A DNA stretch of 64,000 nt from DATFYM01 sp035315065 (GTDB lineage: Bacteria; Acidobacteriota; Terriglobia; UBA7540). The stretch lies in assembly GCA_035315065.1 (NCBI GenBank), contig DATFYM010000034.1:33854-97853 (forward strand). The letters are read 5' to 3'. This document shows, one piece after another, positions 34,880-46,100 of the stretch (the first letter of the stretch is position 1; each line of letters begins with the position of its first letter). The position numbers were made by a program, and so were the translations under genes. The notes beneath the pieces are model-generated. The model ran no database searches and was not told the origin of the DNA. It was given only the letters and a program-made list of their open reading frames with translations.

Positions 34880-35331
34880 GGATGTCCTCCCCTTTCCGCC
34901 AAGACTTGTCCGCCGCCAAATTCTCGGCTTTTCAGTTTGAGTAGGTCGACCTCCCGCCTGAGCGAAAGCAAGGCACTTAGGCCTGGTAACTAACCGCGTC
35001 AGGCTGATTGATCTCGATGCGATGTGGTCACCCGCGACCCGACGGCCAGAGTTTATAGCGCCATTCGCGTACGTTGTCAATCGCTTATCTTTATGCGGCC
35101 GATTCGTTTCGGTTATGGTGGGGTAGGACCAAGCCGGTTGCAGGTCGGCGACGCGATTTGCGGAATGCGGAGACTGCCCGGCTGGTTAAATCAGTTGATC
35201 TTTTTGCGCCAAGCTTGGCAGAATAGATGAGTCGCCTCTCGACAGCCCGTGCGCTGCGTGCGCAGCCAAGCGACGGGACAACGCCGGCGACGATCCTGAA
35301 GCGGACCTAATCATCACGCCGTTCACCCCGT

Positions 35332-35408
35332 CGGGGCGTGGCGCAGCCTGGTAGCGCGCTTGCCTTGGGCGCAAGAGGTCCCCGGTTCAAATCCGGGCGC
35401 CCCGACCA
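35332..35408 (+). tRNA. tRNA-Pro (TGG)
   Basis: A 77-base cloverleaf. The acceptor stem CGGGGCG/CGCCCCG is followed by an encoded ACCA. The D arm is GCGCAGCCTGGTAGCGC. The anticodon stem is CTTGC/GCAAG, with loop CTTGGGC giving anticodon TGG. The T arm is CCCGGTTCAAATCCGGG. The discriminator base is A. Confidence 0.96.
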
Positions 35409-35909
35409 ACTAATCTATTTAGATTCAACACTTCGCGGCAAGCGAGGTGTGCCAAAAGTGTGTCAAAAATGTGCCAAAAATGGCCTCGCACATCCGCTGT
35501 GGCAGAATGCTCTTGATACTCGTTCGCGTTCCGGCCCAGCTTGGCCAACGCTTCCCGCATCATCGTGGATTTGGCCTGACTGTATCGCTTGAACGGACGT
35601 TCATGAGCACCGCGTGAAACCTGTTGTAGGCTTTGGCAGTCACACTCGGGCAAAGTGCTTCCGGGCCGTATTACATAGGCCGCGTCCACAACCAAAATCC
35701 CCAACAGTTTCATTGGGAAAACTTCTGGCCACTCGTTCGAAGAACAATTTCTCGACGATTCAGTGGCGGCGTCCCGGAGTCGTGATTGGAGACCCGACCA
35801 GCTTCAGCAGCGTCAACCACCGCAGCAACTGGTCCTCTGGGGTAGGCACCGGCGGAGCGGGCGGTTGCTGCTCCACAGTCCGCCGGTAAGGCAAGTCCCT
35901 CCCCTAAGC
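35409..35909. other. Possible integrated-element remnant after tRNA-Pro
   Basis: No convincing gene. Directly after the tRNA lie three short direct words, GTGCCAAAA, GTGTCAAAA and GTGCCAAAA (about 35448-35477). A minus-strand frame (35387-35713, 108 codons) runs into the tRNA 3' end, the geometry expected for an integrase or element end at a tRNA attachment site. I see no tyrosine-recombinase catalytic motif, so this is only a suggestion. Confidence 0.35.
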
Positions 35910-37451
35910 CTACAAGCTGCCGGGACTGGACTGAGCGGTCGCAGTCCCGATCTTGGCGCCGATCAGGTCCCCTGCCAGCACCAACTCCACGCGCCGGTTC
36001 AGTTGTCGACCGACGGGCGTGTCATTCGCGGCTACGGGGTTCGCTTCGCCCAGTCCTTGCGCCGTGATGGAATTCGCCGGCACACCCTGCTGGACCAGGA
36101 ATTGGCGTACGGCCTCGGCGCGCTTCTCCGAGAGCCGCTGGTTTGTGTCTTCCGAGCCAACATTGTCGGTGAAGCCGTCAACCTCAAGCGTCAGGCCCGG
36201 ATAGGTCAGCAGCACCCCGGCAATCTTCGCCAGGGCCTCGCGAGCGCCCGATTTCAACCGGTACTGTCCCGTTTCAAAAAGGATATCCGACATGCTCACG
36301 ACCAAGCCACGGGAAGTATCACGTGTCTGCAAGATGGCGTTCAACTGCTGCAGCAATCTGGCGCGCATCGCCAGTTTTTCCTGCTCGGCCTGAGCGGCCT
36401 GTTGCCGGGCCTGCTCAGCCTCGCTCTGACTTTGCGCGGCTTGCGCTTGAGCTTGCGCGGCCTGCGCCTGGGCTTGCAGTTGTTGCTGCTCGGCGGCGGC
36501 CTTGGCGGCCTCGGCCTGAGCTCTCGCTTGAGCTTCACTTTCGGCTTGCGCCTGGGACTGCTGCGCTTGAGCCTGGGCGTTGGCCACCGCTTGGCTCGCC
36601 TGGGCTTGCTGCTGCGCCTGCTGCTCTCTCTCCATCTTTTTCACAGCTATTAGGCGCGCGTCCTCGGCGTTCTGGACCGACTCTCGCGCTTGGGTAATAA
36701 GGTCCTTCCAGTCCTTGCTTCCCGCCAGCGTCTCAGCGCTGGCGAGGTCCATTCGGGCCTTCCGCAAAGTATCGGCTGCGTACTGCCTGGCGCCGAACCA
36801 CTCGGCGATGCGCACGGCGTTTTGCGCCTCATATAGTTCCAACGGAGCGTTGTGTTCGACGACCAGTGGCCGAACCTGCTGCGGAGAGGCCATCACCGTG
36901 TACTGCCCCCGCTGTAACAGTTCGTACTTCGCGTCTACCTCCTCGATGGTCCCGTGTGTCTGGTCAGTGATCATGTTCTCCATCACCACCACATCGCTGG
37001 GCTGGGTCACGCCGAAGTACGGTTCGGCTGTGACGATAAGGCCGAATGATTGCAGATCGCTGGTGACGTTCAGCTTGCAGTTTCGGCTATCGTTTAACAA
37101 CACCTCGCCGAGATTCACCGGTCGCCCTTCCGGCGTGATGGCCCACAGAACGTACGTCAGGTACTCGGGGCCGAACTTACTTGCCGGGTCGAGGTGTTTC
37201 ATGTCCGCATCGATTTGGGTGGCGCCGGGCTTACTTTCGACCTCGGCGTCGCCCGCCGCTTGGGGCATCAGGCTCGTCCCCCGGAAGTCGACTTTGGTCT
37301 TTCCGCTACGATGCCGGTAATTGATCGCCTTGACCGTGCGGCCGATCACAGTGATCTTGTAAATGGGGACGGTTTCTTGCGTCGCCGTCTGGGCGAGCAC
37401 GATTGTTGACGCTAACAGGGACAAGAAAACGGTGCCGAGAGTTTTCCTCAT
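35910..37451 (-). CDS. OmpA-family peptidoglycan-associated protein with coiled coil
   Basis: A 513-residue protein. It has a signal peptide (1-20, ending IVLAQ), a globular domain of unknown type (about 21-200), a DUF4398-like helical segment (about 205-270) and a Gln/Ala coiled coil (about 270-365) that is almost pure QAQAQA/EAQARAQ. The C-terminal OmpA domain is at about 385-500: LEVDGFTDNVGSEDTNQRLSEKRA, with the peptidoglycan-binding Asp and Arg in the DGFTDNxG and NRRVEL positions. AGGAG precedes the ATG. The likely role is tethering the outer membrane to peptidoglycan. It heads a row of minus-strand envelope and stress genes. Confidence 0.9.
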   Translation of the reverse strand: MRKTLGTVFLSLLASTIVLAQTATQETVPIYKITVIGRTVKAINYRHRSGKTKVDFRGTSLMPQAAGDAEVESKPGATQIDADMKHLDPASKFGPEYLTYVLWAITPEGRPVNLGEVLLNDSRNCKLNVTSDLQSFGLIVTAEPYFGVTQPSDVVVMENMITDQTHGTIEEVDAKYELLQRGQYTVMASPQQVRPLVVEHNAPLELYEAQNAVRIAEWFGARQYAADTLRKARMDLASAETLAGSKDWKDLITQARESVQNAEDARLIAVKKMEREQQAQQQAQASQAVANAQAQAQQSQAQAESEAQARAQAEAAKAAAEQQQLQAQAQAAQAQAQAAQSQSEAEQARQQAAQAEQEKLAMRARLLQQLNAILQTRDTSRGLVVSMSDILFETGQYRLKSGAREALAKIAGVLLTYPGLTLEVDGFTDNVGSEDTNQRLSEKRAEAVRQFLVQQGVPANSITAQGLGEANPVAANDTPVGRQLNRRVELVLAGDLIGAKIGTATAQSSPGSL

Positions 37452-37548
37452 GACTGGATCTCCTTTCGATTTGACGTGCGGCTCTTGCGCGATCCGTGCG
37501 TTGTCGCGTGACAGATCGCCAATATCCGGTTTTGATCAGGCCTCTAGT

Positions 37549-38250
37549 CTAGGCGGCCGGGAACGGTGCGCCGCCGCGCGGAGCGTATCGCGTCAACAAG
37601 TGATCCAGAGGCCGCGCCGCCGGGGGAGATGCCACAGCGCCTTCGATCAGAATTTCCTTCGGTTTCACCGGATGGCCGTAGAGACGTGCGTTATCGTCGT
37701 GATCCTGTTTCAGAACTGCCCCGTCGAGCGACACACCGGCGAACAGGCCACGGGTCCGAGAGTAGCTCAGGATCTCAGCATGCAACTGGGCGTCCGTGGC
37801 CCCTTCGGCCGTGCGGCCAACTGGGCCTGCCGCCGCTGATATCTCGGCCCCCAACTTGATGGAGTCCTGCAGTAGTTTCCTGGCGCCCTCGGGGTTCATC
37901 ACTAGGAACACGACGTCCGTAGCCTTGCCGCCGATCTGAAACCCGATGTTGGCGCCTCCTAGGGTGAACATTGACGGAGCGCCCCAGGCCCCGTTTCCGT
38001 GCCTTCGGCAGACGAGAACGCCGCGGCCATAGGTGCCACCGACGACAAACGCCGCCTTGATCTCGGACGGAACCAGGCCCACGCACACGGATTTCTCCAG
38101 CAGATCCGACGGTATGCCCTTGTCCGGCGCCCGCATGATCTCGTTAAGGACGTCGGTAGCTTTCTCGAGTTGCTTTACGTTGCTGCTACTTGCGACTAGC
38201 GAGGTTCCGCATAGCGCGAGAATGGCAAGCATCATGATGACTTTTCTCAT
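37549..38250 (-). CDS. Lipid-binding SYLF (YSC84-like) domain protein
   Basis: A 233-residue protein with a signal peptide (1-20). The SYLF domain includes AFVVGGTYGRGVLVCRRHGNGAWGAPSMFTLGGANIGFQIGG and SAAAGPVGRTAEGATDAQLHAEILSYSRTRGLFAGVSLDG, matching the bacterial periplasmic members closely. Eukaryotic SYLF proteins bind phosphoinositides; bacterial roles are unproven, though genes often sit among envelope-stress functions as here. CAGGAGG precedes ATG. It is followed downstream by the OmpA-family gene on the same strand, 97 bases away. Confidence 0.92.
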   Translation of the reverse strand: MRKVIMMLAILALCGTSLVASSSNVKQLEKATDVLNEIMRAPDKGIPSDLLEKSVCVGLVPSEIKAAFVVGGTYGRGVLVCRRHGNGAWGAPSMFTLGGANIGFQIGGKATDVVFLVMNPEGARKLLQDSIKLGAEISAAAGPVGRTAEGATDAQLHAEILSYSRTRGLFAGVSLDGAVLKQDHDDNARLYGHPVKPKEILIEGAVASPPAARPLDHLLTRYAPRGGAPFPAA

Positions 38251-38564
38251 TCATAGCCTCCTGACTGAATCAAACACGTTTGCTACACACACCGCCACCA
38301 CGCCGACAGCATGTCGCCGCTCGGTGCGGAATTGCTGGCCGGTGGTGGCCATCAACTTGGATCCAGCAATCACCCAGCCAAAGGCGATTGTTCTGGTGGA
38401 ACTTCTTTCTATTGAAGGCACTGCCGCTTGATTGGTACAGCTCCTCGGTGAGGGAGCGCCTTCTCAGGGCCAGTAAATTTTTCACAGCGGCCGACCGGGA
38501 ACCAATCCTGTGCCACCTGCGACTCGGAATTGCCGATTGAGGCAAATCGAGCATCTCTGCCACG

Positions 38565-38759
38565 CTACCTCTCCCAGGGACCCATCCCGGGTTTCCGTCC
38601 ACCTGCGCTCCCAGCGCCCAGTATTCCTCCCAGAAACAAGGCGAAGATCAGGGTGAGGAGGATCTTTGCGGTGCCCAGCGCACCGAAGGTGATCACTCCG
38701 AACGCCACGAAGCCGGAGGTGATCGCGAGGAAGAACAGTACTATCGCCCAATAGAGCAT
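38565..38759 (-). CDS. DUF1328-like small membrane protein
   Basis: A 64-residue protein starting MLYWAIVLFFLAITSGFVAFG. Two hydrophobic segments are joined by a short turn containing GALGTAKILLTLIFALFLGG, the DUF1328 (YtjA) pattern. A short Gly/Arg tail extends beyond the usual 50-55 residues. CGGAG lies upstream. These proteins often accompany CsbD and other general-stress genes, as in this window. Function unknown. Confidence 0.82.
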   Translation of the reverse strand: MLYWAIVLFFLAITSGFVAFGVITFGALGTAKILLTLIFALFLGGILGAGSAGGRKPGMGPWER

Positions 38760-38832
38760 AGGTTTCTCCGACCACGGAGTGGCCTAAATCGCTAGCTTTT
38801 GAAGTTATGACTTGCTGCCGAGAATCTCAGCA

Positions 38833-39417
38833 TTACCTTTCGACTCCTCCTCCGGTGACGACGCGGGGTAGAGGTTTGTCGCTTTTCGCATAATCAGCCG
38901 ACGCCTCGCTGGCTGACGAGATATCCTCAGCACCTGTCAGCTTGAGAACCTCTCTGGCAAGCTTCGCCCAGTAGGAGCTGTCGCAGTGGACCGACAACAG
39001 GATGCCGCCCTTCCTTATGCGGCCCTCGTATCGTTTGGCCTCATACTCAGGAATGCCCCAACCCACGAGGGCCCCGGCCACGACCCCGATAGTACCTCCT
39101 GCTCCGACACCGGCAAGCACGGCCACGATCGGGCCGGCGACGAGAAACGGTCCCAGACCGGGAATGGCTAGGACGCCAATGCCTACCAGCCAAGCCAGAG
39201 CGCCGCCCACCACAGCCCCGGAGACGGCTCCGGTCGCAGCGCCTTCCGGCGCCTTCGTGCCCTTCTCAACAGCCATGTCTTTTGAGCCTAAATTCTCGGG
39301 AACCAGCACGGAGACGTCTGTGCTTCGAAAACCCGCCGACTGGAGCGTTTCGACGCCACTTTCAACGGCAGCGTAGGTAGAGTAGATCCCGAATACCGCT
39401 TGATTCTTTCCCGCCAT
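38833..39417 (-). CDS. General stress protein 17M-like (YflT-type) protein
   Basis: A 194-residue protein. The N-terminal domain is of GSP17M type (MAGKNQAVFGIYSTYAAVESGVETLQSAGF ... VSVLVPEN). A Gly/Ala-rich helical hairpin (about 65-135; GAVSGAVVGGALAWLVGIGVLAIPGLGPFLVAGP) could insert in the membrane. The C-terminus ends with GGILLSVHCDS, a second small alpha-beta motif. AAGGAG precedes ATG at 39417; an upstream ATG at 39510 has no ribosome site. It is grouped with SYLF, DUF1328 and OmpA genes on the same strand. Confidence 0.85.
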   Translation of the reverse strand: MAGKNQAVFGIYSTYAAVESGVETLQSAGFRSTDVSVLVPENLGSKDMAVEKGTKAPEGAATGAVSGAVVGGALAWLVGIGVLAIPGLGPFLVAGPIVAVLAGVGAGGTIGVVAGALVGWGIPEYEAKRYEGRIRKGGILLSVHCDSSYWAKLAREVLKLTGAEDISSASEASADYAKSDKPLPRVVTGGGVER

Positions 39418-40179
39418 ACTCAGTCTCCTTCTATGGTTCGGATTGTTGTCGCGTTGCACCCATATCTTCCTCAGGGACACAAGTGTGGACGCCCAGAGAG
39501 GTCGAAGCAATCGGGCGAAGCATGTAGAGCGCTTTGAAAGTTGCCGTAGGTCAGCCCGTAGCGCCAGTGAGTTTCTTCGAGCTTAACCTGCTGGCGCTCG
39601 TGGCCCTCGCCGATGACGTGACTGTATTTCAGCAAAGCAACGGAGAATACTCCTGCAATGTTCTCGTGCTTCGCCCGGTGCAGGACAACCTATAATCTCC
39701 CCCACCCCGACGCAGCGGCGATCTGCCGCTTGCTGCGGCGACGGAACCGAAGGCCAGCCTGCGCTCGGCCAGTTCGGGGCGCGGCGGTCGACCTAAGGGG
39801 TTATCCGGGATCATCTCAGGGTTTCCCTGTATTGACCCACCGCCATTGGCTTCCCTAAACTTGGTTATTTCCGACGTGCCAAGTGGGTTTTCGGATTTGA
39901 ATTCTGCGGGGCCAGTGTGTAAGATTTAGGTTCCGGGGGGGCCAAAAGGGGATACTGCATGGTCCGCAGGGACAGCGAACCGGTGGCACTCTGCGCGTCA
40001 GGGCGCAAGGCAGCTCATCATCGCGCACCTCATCTGGCGCCTCGTCGGTCTTGCAGAATCTTCAAGAAACCCCGCAAGAGCTTCACGATATCCTTGAATC
40101 GCTCACCTTAATATTGCGGCGGAGTGCCGAATTCTGAGAGGAGTATTCCCGACCCTTGATTTCACTGTAAGGAGCAGTT
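39418..40179. other. Divergent intergenic region, no gene seen
   Basis: About 760 bases between the divergent stress gene and the giant kinase. Short frames occur but none has a recognisable product. The last bases (TAAGGAGCAGTT) are the ribosome site of the kinase gene. Promoters for both directions must lie here, but I cannot place them with confidence. Confidence 0.5.
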
Positions 40180-43100
40180 ATGGGCACACAAAGCGTTGGT
40201 AGGGCAAAGACGAACGGCGGAGGGGCCGCTTCCCCACGGCAAAGCGAGCTGCTTCATGCGCTCCAGGCCGTGCGCTCCGGCGACTTTACCGTCCGCCTGC
40301 CGGGCGATCGGACCGGAATCGAAGGGAAAATCGCCGACACTTTCAATGAGATCGTGGTCGCGAATGCACGAATGGCCGCCGAACTCAAGCGCGTCGGCCA
40401 CGATGTCGGCAAGAGGGGGCAGACGAGCCGGCGGGTCAGGTTCGAACCGCTGGGAGGGGATTGGTCCGAGATGGAGAGCTCGATCAACGTCCTGATCGAT
40501 GATCTCCTCTGGCCAACCACCGAAGTCACCCGCGCGGTTTCGGCCGTGGCCCAGGGTGACCTGCTGCGGACGGTCCCGCTGGAGGTCGACGGGCGGCCCC
40601 TGGAAGGCGAGTTCCTGCGGTCCGCCACCATTGTGAACACGATGATTCAGCAGCTCGTCGTGTTTACGTCCGAAGTCACCCGCGTGGCCCGCGAGGTGGG
40701 AACCGACGGGAAGCTCGGAGGACAGGCGCAGGTTCGCGAGGTGAGCGGCGTCTGGAAAGACCTTACGGAGAACGTCAACCTGATGGCCAACAACCTCACG
40801 GCCCAGGTCCGCAACATCGCCGAGGTCGTTATCGCCGTGGCAAGCGGCGACCTCTCGAAAAAGATCACCGTCGACGTGCGCGGCGAGATTCTGCAGCTCA
40901 AGGAAGCCATCAACACCATGGTGGACCAGTTGCGGTCGTTCGCGAGCGAGGTGACGCGCGTGGCGCGCGAAGTTGGTACCGAAGGGCGGCTGGGCGGCCA
41001 AGCTCTAGTGCCCGGCGTGGCCGGAACGTGGAAGGACCTCACCGATTCCGTCAACGCCATGTGCGGCAACCTCACCGCCCAAGTCCGCAACATCGCCGAC
41101 GTGACCACGGCCGTGGCGCGCGGCGACCTCTCGCGGAAGATCACGGTCGACGTGAAGGGTGAAATCCTGGAGCTCAAGAATACGATTAACACCCTGGTGG
41201 ACCAGCTCAACGCCTTCTTCAGCGAGGTCACCCGCGTAGCGCGCGAGGTGGGCACGGACGGCAAACTCGGAGGCCAAGCTCAAGTGCAGGAAGTACGCGG
41301 CGTCTGGCAGGACCTCACGGAGAACGTCAACTTGATGGCGAGCAATCTTACGGCTCAAGTTCGTAACATCGCCGACGTCACCATCGCGGTAGCCAACGGT
41401 GACCTGTCGAAGAAGATCACCGCGGACGTCCGAGGAGAGATTCTGCAGCTCAAGGAAGCCATCAACACCATGGTGGACCAGTTGCGATCGTTCGCCAGCG
41501 AAGTCACGCGGGTGGCGCGCGAAGTAGGAACCGAAGGCCGACTTGGCGGCCAGGCGGTGGTGCCCGGCGTGGCCGGAACCTGGAAAGACCTCACGGACAG
41601 CGTCAACTCGATGGCCAATAACCTGACGTCCCAGGTGCGCAACATCGCCGAGGTGACCACAGCCGTGGCCCGTGGCGACCTCTCGCGCAAGATCACGGTG
41701 GACGTGAAGGGCGAAATTCTGGAGCTGAAGAACACCATCAACACCATGGTCGATCAGCTCAACGCTTTCGCCTCGGAGGTGACGCGGGTGGCCCGCGAGG
41801 TCGGCACGGAGGGCAAACTCGGCGGCCAGGCGCAGGTACCCGGCGTGGCCGGAACTTGGAAGGACCTCACGGACAACGTCAACTTCATGGCGAGCAACCT
41901 GACGGCCCAGGTGCGGAACATCGCCGAGGTCTCCACGGCCATCGCTAACGGCGACCTGTCGCGCAAGATCACAGTCAACGTGAGCGGCGAGATTCTCCAG
42001 CTCAAAGAGAGCATCAACACCATGGTGGACCAGCTCAACGCCTTCGCCTCGGAAGTCACCCGCGTGGCGCGCGAGGTAGGCACGGAAGGGCGCTTGGGCG
42101 GCCAGGCGAACGTCCGCGGCGTAGCCGGCACCTGGAAGGACCTCACCGACAGCGTCAACTCCATGGCCAACAACCTCACGGCCCAGGTGCGCAACATCGC
42201 CGAGGTAGCCACAGCCATTGCCAATGGGGACTTGTCCAAGAAGATCACGGTGGACGTCAGCGGCGAGATTCTTCAGCTCAAGGAAACCATCAACACCATG
42301 GTGGACCAGCTCAACGCCTTCGCCGGTGAAGTCACCCGCGTGGCCCGCGAAGTTGGAACCGAGGGCAAGCTGGGCGGCCAAGCTCAGGTGCACGGTGTCG
42401 CAGGCACGTGGAAGGACCTCACCGACAGCGTCAACTCCATGGCCAGCAACCTGACCGCCCAAGTGCGCAACATCGCCGAAGTGGCCACGGCAGTGGCTCG
42501 CGGCGATTTGTCCCGTAAGATCACCGTCGACGTCCGCGGTGAGATCTTCCAGCTCAAAGAAACGTTGAACACCATGGTGGACCAGCTCAACGCCTTCGCG
42601 GCCGAAGTCACGCGCGTAGCGCGAGAGGTGGGAACGGAAGGCAAACTCGGTGGTCAGGCGGCGGTGCCCGGTGTGGCGGGCACTTGGAAGGACTTGACGG
42701 ACAGCGTCAACTCCATGGCCGGAAACCTGACGGGCCAGGTCCGCAACATCGCCGAGGTGGCTACGGCCATCGCCAGCGGCGACCTGTCACGCAAGATCAC
42801 CGTCGACGTGCGGGGCGAGATCCTCCAGCTCAAAGAGACCCTGAACACCATGGTGGATCAACTCAACGCCTTCGCCGGTGAGGTCACGCGCGTGGCGCGC
42901 GAAGTAGGTACAGAAGGACGCCTCGGCGGACAGGCCAATGTCCCCGGCGTCGCGGGCACCTGGAAAGACTTGACCGACAGCGTTAACTCGATGGCCGGAA
43001 ACCTGACGGGCCAGGTGCGAAACATCGCCGAGGTGACGACGGCGGTGGCCCGCGGCGACCTCTCGCGCAAGATCACCGTCGACGTGAAAGGTGAAATTCT

Positions 43101-46100
43101 GGAGCTGAAGAACACCATCAACACCATGGTCGATCAGCTCAACGCCTTCGCTTCGGAAGTGACCCGTGTGGCTCGTGAGGTGGGAACCGAAGGTAAGCTC
43201 GGCGGACAGGCCGCTGTACCCGGCGTGGCGGGAACCTGGAAAGACCTCACTGACAACGTGAACTTCATGGCCAGTAATCTTACCGCCCAGGTGCGAAATA
43301 TCGCTGAGGTCGCCACCGCCATCGCCGGCGGCGACCTCTCGAAGAAGATCACCGTGGACGTGCGCGGCGAGATCTTACTGTTGAAGGAGACGCTCAATAC
43401 GATGGTGGAGCAACTCCGCTCCTTCGCGGCGGAAGTCACACGGGTCGCTCGCGAAGTGGGTACGGATGGACGACTGGGCGGACAGGCGGTGGTGCCGGGC
43501 GTGGCGGGCACCTGGAAAGACCTCACGGACAACGTCAACCTTCTCGCTGCCAATCTCACCACGCAGGTGCGGAACATTGCCGAAGTCACCACGGCCGTGG
43601 CCCGGGGCGACCTCTCGCGCAAGATCACGGTGGACGTGAAGGGCGAAATCCTGGAGCTGAAGAACACCATCAATACCATGGTGGACCAGCTCAACGCCTT
43701 CGCGGCCGAAGTAACCCGCGTGGCGCGCGAAGTCGGCACCGACGGCAATCTGGGCGGTCAGGCTCAGGTGCCCGGCGTCGCCGGCACCTGGAAGGATCTC
43801 ACCGACAACGTCAACGTTATGGCGGCCAATCTCACCGAGCAGGTACGCGGCATCGTGAAGGTGGTGACCGCGGTCGCCGACGGCGACCTGAAGCAGAAAC
43901 TCACGGTCCGGGCCAAGGGCGAGGTAGCAGCTCTCGCCGAGACCATCAACAACATGACCGATACGCTGGCCACGTTCGCGGAACAGGTCACCAGCGTGGC
44001 GCGCGAGGTGGGCGTGGAGGGCCGCCTGGGCGGTCAGGCCAACGTCCCGGGCGCCGCCGGCACGTGGAAGGATCTCACCGGCAACGTGAACCTGCTCGCC
44101 GCGAACCTGACCACGCAGGTGAGAGCCATCGCCGAGGTGGCCACAGCGGTAACCAAGGGCGACCTCACTCGCTCCATCCAAGTGGACGCCCGCGGCGAAG
44201 TGGCAGAGCTGAAGGACAACATCAACACCATGATCACCAACCTGCGGCTCACTACCGAGCAGAACAGCCAGCAGGACTGGCTGAAGACGAACCTGGCGCG
44301 CGTCACCGGCCTGTTGCAGGGGCAGCGTGACCTGGGCACCGTGGGACAGATGCTGCTCTCGGAGTTGACGCCGCTGGTCAACGCGCAGCGGGGTGTCATC
44401 TATCTCATGACTTCCGACCGCGAGGTGCCGCGCTTAAGCCTGCTCGCGTCATACGCAGGTCCGGACTCGGCAGAGTATGCGCAGGACAACGTACGGCTCG
44501 GTGAAGGCCTGCTGGGGCAGTGCGCGACTGAGAAGCAGCGCTTGCTGATCACCGACGTGCCGCCCACGGCCGTTCCCATCCGCTCGGCTTTGTTTGAGGC
44601 TGTCCCCCGCAACATTGTCGTACTCCCGGTGCTCTTCGAGAGCCAGGTGAAGGCGGTGATCGAGCTGGCTTGCCTGAGCACTTTCACGGCTTCCCATCTG
44701 GCGTTCCTCGACCAACTCACTGCCAGCATCGGCATCCTGCTGAACAGCATCGAGGCCACCATGAAAACGGAGGGATTGCTCAAGCAGTCGCAACAGCTCG
44801 CGACCGAGCTTCAAAGCCAGCAGAAGGAGTTGCAAGAGAAGAACGAGCAGTTGGCCCAGAAGGCCCAGCAACTCGCGGAGCAGAACGCGGAAGTGGAGCG
44901 CAAGAACCAGGAAATCGAGCAGGCCCGACGGGCGCTGGAGGAGAAAGCCGACGAGCTGGCGCTGACCTCCAAATACAAGTCTGAATTTCTGGCGAACATG
45001 TCCCATGAGCTGCGCACGCCGTTGAACAGCATCTTAATCCTGGGCCAGCAACTCAGCGACAATGCCGACGGCAACCTCACGCCGAAGCAGATGGAGTTCG
45101 CCCGGACCATCCACGGCGCCGGCACCGATTTGCTTAACCTGATCAGCGACATTCTGGACCTTTCCAAGATCGAGTCCGGGACGGTGACGGTGGATGCCGA
45201 GGAAGTTGACCTCGCGAGCCTCCTGGACGCAGTGGAACGCACCTTCCGCCACGAGGCCGAGAGCCGCGATCTCTCCTTCGACCTTTACCTGGACCCCCAG
45301 TTCAAGCGCGGCATGACCACGGACTCCAAGCGCCTCATGCAAGTGCTTAAGAATCTCCTCTCCAACGCTTTCAAGTTCACTGAGAAAGGGGGCATACGGT
45401 TGGCCGTTTCGGCGGTCGGCGGGGGCTGGCACCCCGGTCACCCCGTCCTCCAGACGGCTGGAACGGTGCTGGCGTTCGAGGTCTCGGACACCGGCATCGG
45501 CATACCGCTCGAGAAACAGAAAATCATCTTTGAGGCCTTCCAACAAGCTGATGCCAGCACCAGCCGAAAGTACGGAGGCACCGGTCTGGGCCTGGCTATC
45601 AGCCGAGAGCTGGCCTATCTCCTCGGAGGTGAAATCCAGTTGCGCAGCACGCCTGGATCCGGGAGCACCTTCACCCTCTACTTACCGATGAAGTATGTTG
45701 GACCGTCCGACGCGATCAGGACGAGCTCCCGCCAGGAAGCAACATCGGGAGTGGTGCGGCTTCCCGCCGTCCGGCTGCCGGAGCGCGCGGTAGAGCAGGT
45801 TCCAGACGACCGCGAAAACATAAAGCCCGACGACGCGACCATACTGATCGTCGAGGACGAGCCGACTTATTGCCGGATGCTGGCGGACCTGGCGCGTGGT
45901 TCGGGTTTCAAAGTACTCGTGGCCATGCGGGGCATCGACGCCCTGGACTTGGCGCGCAAGTATCATCCCACGGCAATCTCGCTGGATGTGTTCCTGCCGG
46001 ACATGCTGGGCTGGACGGTGTTGAGCCAGCTCAAACAGGATCCGGGCACGCGGCACATTCCGGTTCAGATCGTTACTCTGGATGAAGACCGCCAGCACGG

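Noticed and set aside
35387..35713. An integrase gene ending in tRNA-Pro.
   Set aside because: No R-H-R-Y recombinase residues are visible, so it is kept only as a possible remnant.
41005..44181. Long open frames on the minus strand across the HAMP array.
   Set aside because: They repeat with the 276-base period and are antisense shadows of the kinase repeats.
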